Shown in pieces: positions 17,379 through 25,863 of a stretch of 64,000 nt of DNA; positions within the stretch are counted from its first letter, which is position 1; every line of letters begins with the position of its first letter. The notes beneath the pieces are model-generated. The model searched no databases. It was not told where the DNA came from and was given only the letters and a program-made list of their open reading frames with translations. Both the position numbers and the translations under genes were made by a program. Origin of the DNA: Casimicrobiaceae bacterium (lineage in GTDB: Bacteria; Pseudomonadota; Gammaproteobacteria; Burkholderiales; Casimicrobiaceae); the NCBI GenBank assembly GCA_026646885.1, contig JAPKHK010000002.1:300381-364380 (forward strand). Reading direction: 5' to 3'.

Positions 17379-18593
17379 ATGGAGAGTTTGAAGATACCCC
17401 CTGCATCGCTCGCCACGCGCGCTTCGCTTGCCCGGGCCATCACCCTGGTGGAGAACGAGCGGCTGGGCGCCGACGCGCTCTGGCGCGAGGCGCGGCGACA
17501 CTGCGGCCGCGCCCAGGTTGTGGGTATCACCGGCACACCAGGGGCCGGAAAGTCCACCTTGATCGCGGCGCTGCTCACGGAATATGCCGCGCGGGGTCAG
17601 CGTGTCGCGGTGTTGGCCGTGGACCCCTCGAGCCCGATCAGTGGCGGCGCGTTGTTGGGCGACCGGGTGCGCATGGGCGAGTTCGACAGCGACGCGGTTT
17701 TTGTCCGCTCGGTTTCCGCCCGCGGGCATTTGGGCGGGCTTTCGCGCACGGCAGGGCGCATCATTGACGTCTTCGACGCCGCGGGCTTTGACCTCGTTAT
17801 CGTCGAAACCGTGGGTACGGGGCAATCCGAAGTCGAGATCGGCCAATATGCCGATGTCCGCATCGTCCTTTGTCCGCCCGGGTTAGGTGACGAGGTTCAG
17901 GCGATCAAGGCCGGGGTGCTGGAGATCGCCGATTTGTTGGTGGTCAGCAAAGCCGACTCGCCTTTGGCCGAGCGCACCGTGCTTGAACTCGGAGCGCATT
18001 TCTCCAGGAAGTATCAGGGCGAATGGCCGGTGCAAGTGCTGCCGGTCAGCGCGCCGCGCGGCGAGGGCATCGCCACTTTGATCGCCGCCTTGGAGGCCCA
18101 CGGCCGGGTGGTTGGGTGCGGGCGGCGCTTGTCGGTGTCGTTGCCGCAGCCGGATCGGGGCTCACCGGGAATGATGCTGGTCCTGGTCGGCGCGACCCGC
18201 TTTGCGCGAACCCTCGCGGCGGTTGCGGCTGCCGCCGGCTGCGAGGTTTCGCTCTTCGACTCGCGGCTGCGCCACGGGCGCTTGCCGCAACTGCCCGGTG
18301 TGACGGTTGCGAGTGAAAGCCTGAGTGTCGCACTGGCACGCCGCGGCTCGCCTGGCGATACCACTTTGGTCGTTTGCACGCGTTGCCGCGAATTGGCCGA
18401 AGAGGCGATTCGTGCTACCCAGCAATGCCTGGGCTGCCGAGTGCTCTTGCCCGCGGGGGGCGGTCGCGAACGCTTGCTTGCAAATATCCCGGAGGGTGCC
18501 ATCACGCGGCCACCGGAAGCGTTCTCTCTGGATGCCGGTGGTGGCACGCTGGGCCGGCGCGCGGTGCGGGTGCTGGCGGACCTTTTGGGGTAG
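17379..18593 (+). CDS. MeaB/ArgK-type GTPase fused to XdhC-like domain
   Basis: 404 residues. Residues 1-260 are a MeaB-type G3E GTPase: Walker A GTPGAGKST (52-60), AVDPSSPISGG, GDRVRM, ETVGTGQSE and PPGLGDEVQAIKAG. The usual NKxD base-recognition motif reads SKAD. MeaB proteins load and protect the cobalamin of acyl-CoA mutases. From about 265 the MeaB dimerisation arm is replaced by a Rossmann segment (LVLVGATRFARTLAAVAAAA, then SLFDSR) and an end (DAGGGTLGRRAVRVLADLL) that look like the XdhC C-terminal domain, which matures molybdenum hydroxylases. ATG 17379 is chosen; a TTG two codons upstream exists. Both client enzyme types occur in the indoleacetate operon about 28 kb away. The fusion is read through without a frameshift. 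Confidence 0.8.
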   Translation: MESLKIPPASLATRASLARAITLVENERLGADALWREARRHCGRAQVVGITGTPGAGKSTLIAALLTEYAARGQRVAVLAVDPSSPISGGALLGDRVRMGEFDSDAVFVRSVSARGHLGGLSRTAGRIIDVFDAAGFDLVIVETVGTGQSEVEIGQYADVRIVLCPPGLGDEVQAIKAGVLEIADLLVVSKADSPLAERTVLELGAHFSRKYQGEWPVQVLPVSAPRGEGIATLIAALEAHGRVVGCGRRLSVSLPQPDRGSPGMMLVLVGATRFARTLAAVAAAAGCEVSLFDSRLRHGRLPQLPGVTVASESLSVALARRGSPGDTTLVVCTRCRELAEEAIRATQQCLGCRVLLPAGGGRERLLANIPEGAITRPPEAFSLDAGGGTLGRRAVRVLADLLG

Positions 18594-18614
18594 CAAGCCC
18601 CTGGTTGAGCGCGG

Positions 18615-19805
18615 TTAGCCCGGCGTTTCGCGTTTGAGTCGGGCGACCTCCTCGGCATCGCGCGCCCGCGGCCGGCTGGGGGCCACGAGCAGCCGGCCGA
18701 ATTCGGCGAGGTATATCGCAAACGCGGCCGCCCACAGCATCATGGCACCCGCTGTCCATAAGTGATCGAGCCGCAGCAATGCCGCCGTCACCCGCAACAA
18801 GGCCGCTAGCGTGACCAATGCCAGGGCCCAGCGCATCGCGCGGCTGACCGCCAGCGGTCGGCCAGTGTGGCGCAAGCTCACACGGTTCATGAGCGACAGC
18901 ATCATCGCGCCCAAGGCGCCCACCAAAAACGCATGCAACCACGCATCCTGCGGCAGGCGCGCATCGAGCGCCGCCCAGCCGCGCAGTGCGAGCGCCGCGA
19001 TCAACCACAGGAAGGCCAGATGCATGGCCGCGAGCATGGGCAAATCGGCTACCCGCCAACCCTGCCAACGCCAACTCCGGAAGGCGAGCAGCAAAGCGCT
19101 GCCGAAACACACCGTGGCAAGTGATGCCGGCGGCGTGGCCAGGGGTTCGGCCATGGCCAACAGCACCATCGCCGCGGCGCAGGCATATTCGAGTTCGGGC
19201 AGTAGCTTTGGCGTATCGCCAAGACCGCGCTCGCGCAGCGCATTGCCGGTGAACACCGGTGTCAATAGCCCGCCCTTGACGACAAAGAGCAGCATCAGGC
19301 CATGCACGCCGAGCTGCAAGCCAGCGCGCATCTGGGCCGGCGAGGCGAGCCCAAGACCGCGCCAGTAGAGCATTTGCGCCAATGCCAAAACACCGATTAG
19401 GGGCAGCACCCAAAGATAGCGCCGATCTTTGAGGCGCAGGAGCTCCGGCAACAGCAAAGCCAGCAGCACCCAAGAGAAACTCGCGTCGAGCACCGCGCGC
19501 GGCAGAAAAGGCAAGGCCTCGCACCAAAACGCGAATCGACCGGCAAGCCACAGCGCAACCAGCACGATCAGCCGTCCGCCGTGCCACTCGGCCATTCCCG
19601 CCCAGCTAGGCAGCGCGGTGAGCAAAATGCCCGCAACGATGGCTCCGGCAAAACCGAAAAGCATTTCATGCCCATGCCACGCCGCGGTTGGCGCCGGCGC
19701 TTGTGGCAGAAAAGCCCAAGCGCCGGCCAACGACAAGGCATAGACGGCACCCAGGAGATAGAAGGGGCGAAAGGCCGCGGCCCAGAGCGGAGCGGTAAAG
19801 CGCAA
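18615..19805 (-). CDS. nnrS: NnrS family membrane protein
   Basis: 396 residues with about 12 predicted helices and the NnrS hallmarks: N-terminal LWAAAFRPFYLLGA, WHGHEMLFGFAGAIVAGILLTALPSW, and histidines in LGVHGLMLLFVVKGGL and NRVSLRHTGRPL. NnrS is a haem- and copper-containing protein associated with nitric-oxide metabolism in denitrifiers. The only plausible start is TTG 19805, because the family begins just before the first helix; no clear ribosome site is visible. It converges on the MeaB fusion gene with 21 bp between stops. It supports a denitrifying lifestyle. Confidence 0.88.
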   Translation of the reverse strand: MRFTAPLWAAAFRPFYLLGAVYALSLAGAWAFLPQAPAPTAAWHGHEMLFGFAGAIVAGILLTALPSWAGMAEWHGGRLIVLVALWLAGRFAFWCEALPFLPRAVLDASFSWVLLALLLPELLRLKDRRYLWVLPLIGVLALAQMLYWRGLGLASPAQMRAGLQLGVHGLMLLFVVKGGLLTPVFTGNALRERGLGDTPKLLPELEYACAAAMVLLAMAEPLATPPASLATVCFGSALLLAFRSWRWQGWRVADLPMLAAMHLAFLWLIAALALRGWAALDARLPQDAWLHAFLVGALGAMMLSLMNRVSLRHTGRPLAVSRAMRWALALVTLAALLRVTAALLRLDHLWTAGAMMLWAAAFAIYLAEFGRLLVAPSRPRARDAEEVARLKRETPG

Positions 19806-20026
19806 GATGCTTGGCTGATCTTCGGGAAGCCCGCAGCTTAACGCGGGCGGGCAGGGCGCAACAAGGGCGCGGCGAATCCAGCCTCGAAACCGGGCGCAGC
19901 GCTCGTTCTGGGAAATGAGACCGAATCGGCTGACTATTCCGGGCTCTGCCGCGGCAAACCTGGCGCTAGAGTGCCTTTCATGCCCAGGGCCAGCTTGGCG
20001 CTCGGGCCTCGTGCAGGAGCGGCATC

Positions 20027-20530
20027 ATGAGTAGCGTTCACTTCGACATCGGCTTGACGGCACCGCTGGAGCCCAGCGCCAAAAAAGAGCAGCGCTCCCT
20101 CGCGGCCGGCTTTCAGTCCCTACTGCAAGGCCTGGCGCAGCGCCAGCCCGGACAGGACCGCCACCCACTCGCCGACGCGGCGAAATCCAGCGCGACGCTC
20201 TGGTCCGAAAGACGGGCCGCGCCGAGCGGCAAGACAGACCTCCCGAGCGCGGTGCTAGGCACACTGAACGCCGCGCAAAGCTTTGGCCACAGCAAAACCA
20301 CGCGCGGCAGCGAAGAGGAACTCGACGACGAAGGCATGAACCTCGTGCAATACCTCTTCGCACGCGCCGACCAGAAATCAACCGACCCCACCGAAGCCTG
20401 GCTCCTGCGCAACCACACCGGTTTCATCATCATGCAATTCGCGGGCTATCAACCCGCGGGCCTGAGCCCCAAAGAAATCGTCGATCGCTATCTTGAGGTC
20501 ATGAAGGGCGGGAATTGGCCCACGGGTTGA
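20027..20530 (+). CDS. hypothetical protein
   Basis: 167 residues, no signal peptide or membrane segment. The first 95 residues are polar and low-complexity, likely disordered. The C-terminal 70 residues (from DDEGMNLVQYLFARADQK) look like a small helical domain ending in PKEIVDRYLEVMKGGNW. I do not recognise a family. ATG 20027 has GGCATC upstream and no strong ribosome site. Neighbours are NnrS, divergent, and rsgA, convergent, with no hint of shared function. Confidence 0.55.
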   Translation: MSSVHFDIGLTAPLEPSAKKEQRSLAAGFQSLLQGLAQRQPGQDRHPLADAAKSSATLWSERRAAPSGKTDLPSAVLGTLNAAQSFGHSKTTRGSEEELDDEGMNLVQYLFARADQKSTDPTEAWLLRNHTGFIIMQFAGYQPAGLSPKEIVDRYLEVMKGGNWPTG

Positions 20531-20580
20531 TCTCGCGCGGTCTTGCTGGCTAGAGTCGCGCGAGTCAGGGCGACGGGCTC

Positions 20581-21735
20581 CTAATACGCCCCTCGCTTCC
20601 CCTTGGCCTTGCTGACCGAGCGCACCAGCCTTCCGAAGGCCCGTTCCTTCTGGCGCCTTTCGAGTTGCGACGAATCGTGGAACGCAGTTTCCTTCTTGAG
20701 CTTCAGGTAGTTCTGAAAATGCGCCGCATCGAGTTCACCTTGCGCCATGGCGCTCTGAACGGCGCAACCCGGCTCGCTGGTGTGGGAGCAATCGGCGAAG
20801 CGACATTGCCGTGCATAGGCTTGAAGGTCGGCAAAACTGACATCGATTCCTTCGCTGACGCCCAGCATTCCCAATTCGCGCATGCCGGGCATGTCGATCA
20901 AGAAACCGCCACACGCAAGCGCCAAAAGCTGACGCCGCGTGGTGGTATGCCGGCCTTCTCCGGTATGGCTCACCGCTCCCGTTGCCAGGTCGGCGCCTGC
21001 GAGCAGATGATTGACGAGTGTGGTTTTGCCCACGCCGGATGATCCGAGCAGGCAGTAGGTTTTGCCGGGCAGAATCAACTCGCGGAATTGGTCAACGCCC
21101 GCGCCGCTGACATTGCTGAGCGCGATGATGCGGGCGCTTATGCCGGCCGAGCGAATCTGCGACACCAACTCCTCCAGCACCTCGGCAGTGATCAGATCGG
21201 TCTTGGTCAGCAGTACCACGGGTTCGATCTGCCCTTCGCTCGCCATCACCAAATAGCGCTCCAGCCTGCGCACATTGAAATCGAAGTGGCAGGACTGAAC
21301 GATGAAGGCGACATCGATATTGGCGGCGATCATCTGGAACGCCACGGTATCGCCGGGCCTTTTGCGTCTCAGAAACGACTGTCGCGGCAGCACCTCAAGA
21401 ATGCTCGCGCGCCCGCCCGAGCCGTGATACTTCACGCGGACCCAATCGCCGACGCAGGGCCGATCGGCAGGCGATTCGCAGGCATAGGCCGCCCGACCCG
21501 TCAGCTTCGCGGGCAGCTCGCCCGTCGCGTTCCTGATGAGGTATTGATCGCGATCCACCGCCGTCACCCGGGCGATGGAAACACCCGAATCGCAAAACCG
21601 CTCGGGCGGCGCAAAGCCCTCCCTGCGGTCGCTTGCGACCGCCGCAACGGGCTCGGAGTCCGGGCAGGCATCGGCGCTGCCGCCACGCTTGGTAAAGGTG
21701 TGAAGAAGCGATTGCTTCGACTTGGAAGAAGTCAT
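20581..21735 (-). CDS. rsgA: ribosome small-subunit-dependent GTPase A
   Basis: 384 residues; RsgA is a circularly permuted GTPase that helps the last steps of 30S maturation. Motifs occur in permuted order: TKTD (the NKxD equivalent), then Walker A GSSGVGKTTLVN, then DMPGMRELG. An N-terminal OB-fold domain precedes, and a C-terminal zinc site (CRFADCSHTSEPGC) follows. Start ATG 21735. The first 45 residues are an extra low-conservation extension. It is monocistronic, with a 470-bp upstream region carrying palindromes. Confidence 0.93.
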   Translation of the reverse strand: MTSSKSKQSLLHTFTKRGGSADACPDSEPVAAVASDRREGFAPPERFCDSGVSIARVTAVDRDQYLIRNATGELPAKLTGRAAYACESPADRPCVGDWVRVKYHGSGGRASILEVLPRQSFLRRKRPGDTVAFQMIAANIDVAFIVQSCHFDFNVRRLERYLVMASEGQIEPVVLLTKTDLITAEVLEELVSQIRSAGISARIIALSNVSGAGVDQFRELILPGKTYCLLGSSGVGKTTLVNHLLAGADLATGAVSHTGEGRHTTTRRQLLALACGGFLIDMPGMRELGMLGVSEGIDVSFADLQAYARQCRFADCSHTSEPGCAVQSAMAQGELDAAHFQNYLKLKKETAFHDSSQLERRQKERAFGRLVRSVSKAKGKRGAY

Positions 21736-22205
21736 GTTGGAAATCCATTGGCAGTCATCAAAACGAACAGAAACGGCAAACCACCTTCGGGTGGCCTGCC
21801 CAACGTTTGTGATCGCGATAACCTGAACGCCCCGCTGGCGCGGGGATCGGGTTATCGGACGACGGCAAGCTCCAACATACCAACCTCGAAAAGAAGCGCG
21901 GGCCGAATCGCGCCGCGCGGGGTGATGTTAGCCAGGGGAGGATAAAAAATCAAGAAACCTGGATCGGGGTGGTGGCGGATGCGTGGCAGGGCAAACCGGC
22001 GGCTTATGGCTGTCCGAACATGACGGGGCGCTCCGGAGCGGCCTGCGTTTTGGTTGAAGCAGCCTAATGGCGACCGCTTTGCTATAGTCTGCAATTGGCA
22101 CAAAGCCGTTCTTCAGAGTTACCATTCAGGTGGGCATTGACGGAATGCTCCGTTCTTGCACTGCCCCAATAACTAGATCGATAGATCAAGCAGGGCTAAG
22201 GGCTG
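21736..22205. other. 470-bp gene-free region with palindromes
   Basis: Upstream of both rsgA (minus) and hsdM (plus). A UUCG-type hairpin CCACC-TTCG-GGTGG lies at 21781-21794. A larger composite palindrome at 21817-21856 has outer arms GATAACC/GGTTATC and inner arms CCCCG/CGGGG. The rest shows no open frame with coding character. The hsdM ribosome site AAGGG is at its right end. It probably contains the left boundary of the restriction island, but no attachment repeat or tRNA was found. Confidence 0.6.
21817..21856. repeat. composite palindrome
   Basis: Outer arms GATAACC (21817-21823) and GGTTATC (21850-21856), inner arms CCCCG (21830-21834) and CGGGG (21841-21845). It could act as a transcription stop for either flanking gene or be a small dispersed element. 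Confidence 0.5.
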
Positions 22206-23762
22206 ATGGCAAACAATAGCGGTAAAGACAAATCCCTCGAATCCTGGATCTGGGACGCGGCCTGTTCCATCCGAGGGGCCAAGGACGCGCCGAAATACAA
22301 GGACTACATCCTCCCCCTGATCTTCACCAAGCGTTTGTGCGACGTTTTCGATGACGAGCTGAACCGCATCGCCAAGGAAGTCGGCTCGCGCAAGAAGGCC
22401 TTCCAGCTTGCCAAGGCAGACCACAAGCTCGTTCGTTTCTACCTCCCGCTCGTGCCGGTCGATCCCGAGCAACCTGTCTGGTCGGTTATCCGCAAGCTCT
22501 CCGACAAAATCGGCGAAGGCGTCACCACCCACATGCGCGCCATCGCCCGGGAAAACCCGCTGCTGCAGGGCATCATCGACCGCGTCGACTTCAACGCCAC
22601 CACCCACGGCCAGCGCGACCTCGACGACGACCGCCTCTCCAATCTGATCGAGGCCATCAGCACCAAGCGCCTCGGGCTCGACGACGTAGAGGCCGACATC
22701 ATCGGCAAGAGTTACGAATACCTCATCCGCAAGTTCGCCGAAGGCGGCGGACAGAGCGCCGGCGAGTTCTACACCCCGCCCGAGGTCGGCACCATCATGT
22801 CCCGCGTGCTCCAGCCCGAGCCCGGCATGGAAATCTACGACCCTACCTGCGGCTCCGGCGGCCTGCTCGTGAAATGCGAGATCGCCATGGAAGAAAGCGC
22901 CAAGGGCAAGAAGCGCACCGTCGCCCCGCTGAAACTGTTCGGCCAGGAATTCACCCCCGAGACCTGGGCCATGGCCAACATGAACATGATCATCCACGAC
23001 ATGGAAGGCCAGATCGAGATCGGCGACACCTTCAAGAACCCCAAATTCCGCAGCAGAGGCAAGCTGCGCAGCTTCGACCGCGTCGTCGCCAATCCCATGT
23101 GGAACCAGGACTGGTTCACCGAGGCCGACTACGACAACGACGAACTCGACCGCTTCCCCGCCGGGGCCGGCTTTCCCGGCAAATCCTCCGCCGACTGGGG
23201 CTGGGTGCAGCACATCCACGCCAGCCTGAACGCCACCGGCCGCGCCGCTGTCGTCCTCGACACTGGCGCCGCCTCGCGCGGATCGGGCAATGCCGGCACC
23301 AACAAGGAAAAGACCGTCCGCCAGTGGTTCGTCGACCACGACCTCGTCGAGAGCGTGCTCTACCTGCCCGAAAACCTCTTCTACAACACCACCGCGCCGG
23401 GCATCGTGCTGTTCCTGAACAAAGCCAAGCCGAAAGCGCGCAAGGGCAAGGTCTTCCTCGTCAATGCGTCCCAGGTCTTCGAAAAGGGCGACCCCAAGAA
23501 CTTCATCCCCGAAGCCGGCATCCAGCGCATCGCCGACACCCTGATCGGCTGGATCGAAGCCGAAAAGCTCAGCCGCGTCGTCGACCACGCCGAACTGAAG
23601 AAGAACGACTACAACATCTCCCCCAGCCGCTACATCCACACCTCGGACGCCGAAACCTACCGGCCCATCGCGGAGATCGTCGAAGAGCTGGCCGTGATCG
23701 AGGCCGAGGCGCGCGAGACGGACAAGGCACTCAGGGAAATCCTGAAAAAGGTGGGACTTTAG
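22206..23762 (+). CDS. hsdM: type I restriction-modification methylase subunit
   Basis: 518 residues. HsdM transfers methyl from S-adenosylmethionine to adenine, guided by HsdS. Domains: N-terminal HsdM helical domain (about 10-150), then the N6-adenine methylase with motif I DPTCGSGGLL, the GQEFTPETWAMANMNM segment, and motif IV as NPMW in place of NPPF/Y, a variant common in type I enzymes. C-terminal helices contact HsdS. First gene of a long operon; ribosome site AAGGG. Its last roughly 100 codons are repeated at 25558-25863. Confidence 0.95.
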   Translation: MANNSGKDKSLESWIWDAACSIRGAKDAPKYKDYILPLIFTKRLCDVFDDELNRIAKEVGSRKKAFQLAKADHKLVRFYLPLVPVDPEQPVWSVIRKLSDKIGEGVTTHMRAIARENPLLQGIIDRVDFNATTHGQRDLDDDRLSNLIEAISTKRLGLDDVEADIIGKSYEYLIRKFAEGGGQSAGEFYTPPEVGTIMSRVLQPEPGMEIYDPTCGSGGLLVKCEIAMEESAKGKKRTVAPLKLFGQEFTPETWAMANMNMIIHDMEGQIEIGDTFKNPKFRSRGKLRSFDRVVANPMWNQDWFTEADYDNDELDRFPAGAGFPGKSSADWGWVQHIHASLNATGRAAVVLDTGAASRGSGNAGTNKEKTVRQWFVDHDLVESVLYLPENLFYNTTAPGIVLFLNKAKPKARKGKVFLVNASQVFEKGDPKNFIPEAGIQRIADTLIGWIEAEKLSRVVDHAELKKNDYNISPSRYIHTSDAETYRPIAEIVEELAVIEAEARETDKALREILKKVGL

Positions 23763-23765
23763 GAA

Positions 23766-25325
23766 ATGAGTACGGATCCAGCCGCCAAGCTGAAGCTTCG
23801 CGTCTTCATCAGTTCCGTTCAGAAGGAACTGGAAGAGGAGCGCATGCAGCTGCGAATCCTGCTGACCTCGGACCCCTTCCTTCTGCGCTACACGGTTCCC
23901 AAGCTCTTCGAGAAATATCCCGCGCCCCTGCGACCCGACACGAAGGCCTATCTCAAGCTGCTCGAAAAGTGCCAGCTCTATGTCCTGATCATCGGGAAAG
24001 AATACGGTTCGAATTCAGGCGGCAAATCGGCTACCCACCACGAATACGACTTTGCTCAGGAGCATCGCCTTCCGACACTCGTCTGCATCAAAGGTGACGG
24101 CGGATTCATGCGTGATAAAGCCGAAGACGAATTTTTCAAACTCATCAAAGAGGATGGTCACACCTACAGCCGCTTCAAGGACAACACCGAGCTTCACGAA
24201 ATCGTCCGCGAGCGACTGATTGCCCATATCAAGGAGCACTACGAACTCGCGCCCACCAAAGAGGAGGACACCGTCGCCAAGGCAAGCATCGCCTTCGCTT
24301 CGCCCTTTGACCGCCAGCGGCTGCATGAGCGAGAACTCGGCGACTTAAGCCCGGCCCGCGTCACCGCCCTTGCGCTCGGCCTCGATCCTGAATCGAGAAA
24401 ATCGCTCAAGCCCGCAGATCGGGAGCAACTGCTTTTCGATCGGGGTTACATCTGGTTCAGTTCCAGCAAAGCGCAAGCGCGCCCAACAGCCGCCGGCCTC
24501 CTTCTCACAGGAAAGGATCCGACCTCGCTGTTTCCACACTGCCGCATTCAGCTCGATATTTACCCCGGCCGTTCAAGCGACGACGAAGCACTGATCGCCG
24601 AATCCATTCGCGGCAACATCCCCGACGCCATCGACGACGCCGTTTCGATCATCCGCAAAAACACCCGTCGCACGCCCCGCGTCGTCGGTCTCAAGCGAAT
24701 CGAACTGCCCGAGTATCCGGAAACCGCCCTCCGCGAAGCCCTCGTCAACGCCCTTGCTCACCGCGACTACGAAGACCCTAGCCAGCACGTCGTCGTCGAG
24801 GTCTATTTCGACCGCATCGTCATCACCAACCCCGGTCTGCCCGTCGGACATCCCTCGCTGAAACGTCTCGAAAAAGGCGAAGCGCGTTCCCGCTCCCGCA
24901 ACCCGCTCCTCAGCCAGGGCCTCGTATTTCTCCATCTCATGGAAGAGCGCGGCACCGGCATCCGGCGCATGCGCGCGGCGATGCTGAATCATGGACTGGA
25001 ACTCCCGCACGTCGCCGTTGACGAAGATCGCTTCGTCCTCACCCTCCCCGGACCCGGCGACGACCTCAGCCGCATCAAGGCACCCGCCTCCACAGCGGAA
25101 GCCCTGCCCAAGTCCGTCGTGGAGGAACTCAACCAACGGCAGCGCGCCATTCTCGAGCTTGCCATTGCCACCGGAGCGGTGACCAACCGGCAGGTTCAGG
25201 ACCAGTTCGAAGTAGTGCGCGATACCGCCCACCGCGACCTTGCCATTCTCTGCAAGCTCGACCTTCTCCAGCAGAAAGGCAAAGGCCGCGCCACCCATTA
25301 CACCTCCAAGACCCGTGAATCGTAA
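23766..25325 (+). CDS. DUF4062 protein with AlbA/RecG-like ATPase region (copy 1)
   Basis: 519 residues. N-terminal DUF4062 domain (about 10-130; LRVFISSVQKELEEER), a fold related to TIR domains. The middle is a helical linker and DNA-binding-like segment. A C-terminal HATPase_c_4-type module (about 300-420) carries LREALVNALAHRDY, a VITNPGLPVGHP strand-turn and EERGTGIRRMR, followed by a winged-helix end (ILELAIATGAVTNRQVQDQF). Related proteins are regularly lodged in type I restriction operons; their role is not established. It starts 3 bp after the hsdM stop. A paralogue follows at 25860. Confidence 0.8.
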   Translation: MSTDPAAKLKLRVFISSVQKELEEERMQLRILLTSDPFLLRYTVPKLFEKYPAPLRPDTKAYLKLLEKCQLYVLIIGKEYGSNSGGKSATHHEYDFAQEHRLPTLVCIKGDGGFMRDKAEDEFFKLIKEDGHTYSRFKDNTELHEIVRERLIAHIKEHYELAPTKEEDTVAKASIAFASPFDRQRLHERELGDLSPARVTALALGLDPESRKSLKPADREQLLFDRGYIWFSSSKAQARPTAAGLLLTGKDPTSLFPHCRIQLDIYPGRSSDDEALIAESIRGNIPDAIDDAVSIIRKNTRRTPRVVGLKRIELPEYPETALREALVNALAHRDYEDPSQHVVVEVYFDRIVITNPGLPVGHPSLKRLEKGEARSRSRNPLLSQGLVFLHLMEERGTGIRRMRAAMLNHGLELPHVAVDEDRFVLTLPGPGDDLSRIKAPASTAEALPKSVVEELNQRQRAILELAIATGAVTNRQVQDQFEVVRDTAHRDLAILCKLDLLQQKGKGRATHYTSKTRES

Positions 25326-25557
25326 TCATCCGATAATCATCCGATTTCCCGGCCCGAATCATCCGATTTCGGCCAGGCCACGCCTCATTGCTCGGCCTGA
25401 ATCGACTGACAATCGACCGATTTTTCCTCGGCAATCGTCCGATGCAGCGGCCAAAATCGTCAGGTATCGTCAGGCGAAACGCCCGAATCGTCAAAGCCCC
25501 ACAATCTGCAGTGCCGCTAATCCCGTCGAATTCGACGGGATTAGATCCAGATTCCGA
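25326..25557. repeat. degenerate repeats AATCRNCCGAT
   Basis: A 230-bp stretch between the first DUF4062 gene and the hsdM fragment. The word AATCATCCGA occurs at 25324, 25335 and 25357, and AATCGACCGAT / AATCGTCCGAT variants near 25411 and 25433, with further AATCGTC words to 25491. Spacing is irregular. It looks like a degenerate iteron-like array or the scar of a duplication. Confidence 0.5.
25517..25544. repeat. perfect 28-bp palindrome
   Basis: Each half-site reads CTAATCCCGTCGAA, and the second half is its exact reverse complement, so the centre is GAATTC. The symmetry stops at both ends (G at 25516 against A at 25545). It could be an operator for a dimeric regulator or a recombination scar; no gene for a dedicated regulator is beside it. 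Confidence 0.8.
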
Positions 25558-25863
25558 AACGCCAGCCAGGTCTTCGAAAAGGGCGGTCCCAAGAACTTCA
25601 TCCCCGAAGCCGGCATCCAGCGCATCGCCGACACCCTCATCGGCTGGACCGAAGCCGAAAAACTCAGCCGCATCGTCGACCACGCCGAGCCGAAAAGGAA
25701 CGACTACAACATCTCCCCCAGCCGCTACATCCACACCTCGGATGCCGAAACCTACCGGCTCATCGCGGAGATCGTCGGGGAACTGAAGGCTATCGAGGCC
25801 GAAGCGAAAGAGACCGACCGGGCACTTGCCAAGATCCTCAAACAGCTCGGCGTCGGCGCATGA
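25558..25863 (+). pseudogene. duplicated 3' fragment of hsdM
   Basis: About 100 codons matching the C-terminal end of the complete HsdM at 22206, from ASQVFEKG to the stop, nearly residue for residue (NFIPEAGIQRIADTLIG, SRYIHTSDAETYR). The methylase motifs are absent and no start with a ribosome site precedes it, so it is a remnant. Its stop overlaps the next DUF4062 gene as ATGA, just as an intact hsdM would. Together with the paralogous gene that follows, it marks a tandem duplication or an insertion of a second hsdM-DUF4062 module. Confidence 0.85.

Noticed and set aside
25240-25863. Independent gene of about 200 codons covering the hsdM fragment
   Set aside because: The first half runs through the preceding gene's end and a repeat array; only the hsdM-like part has meaning.
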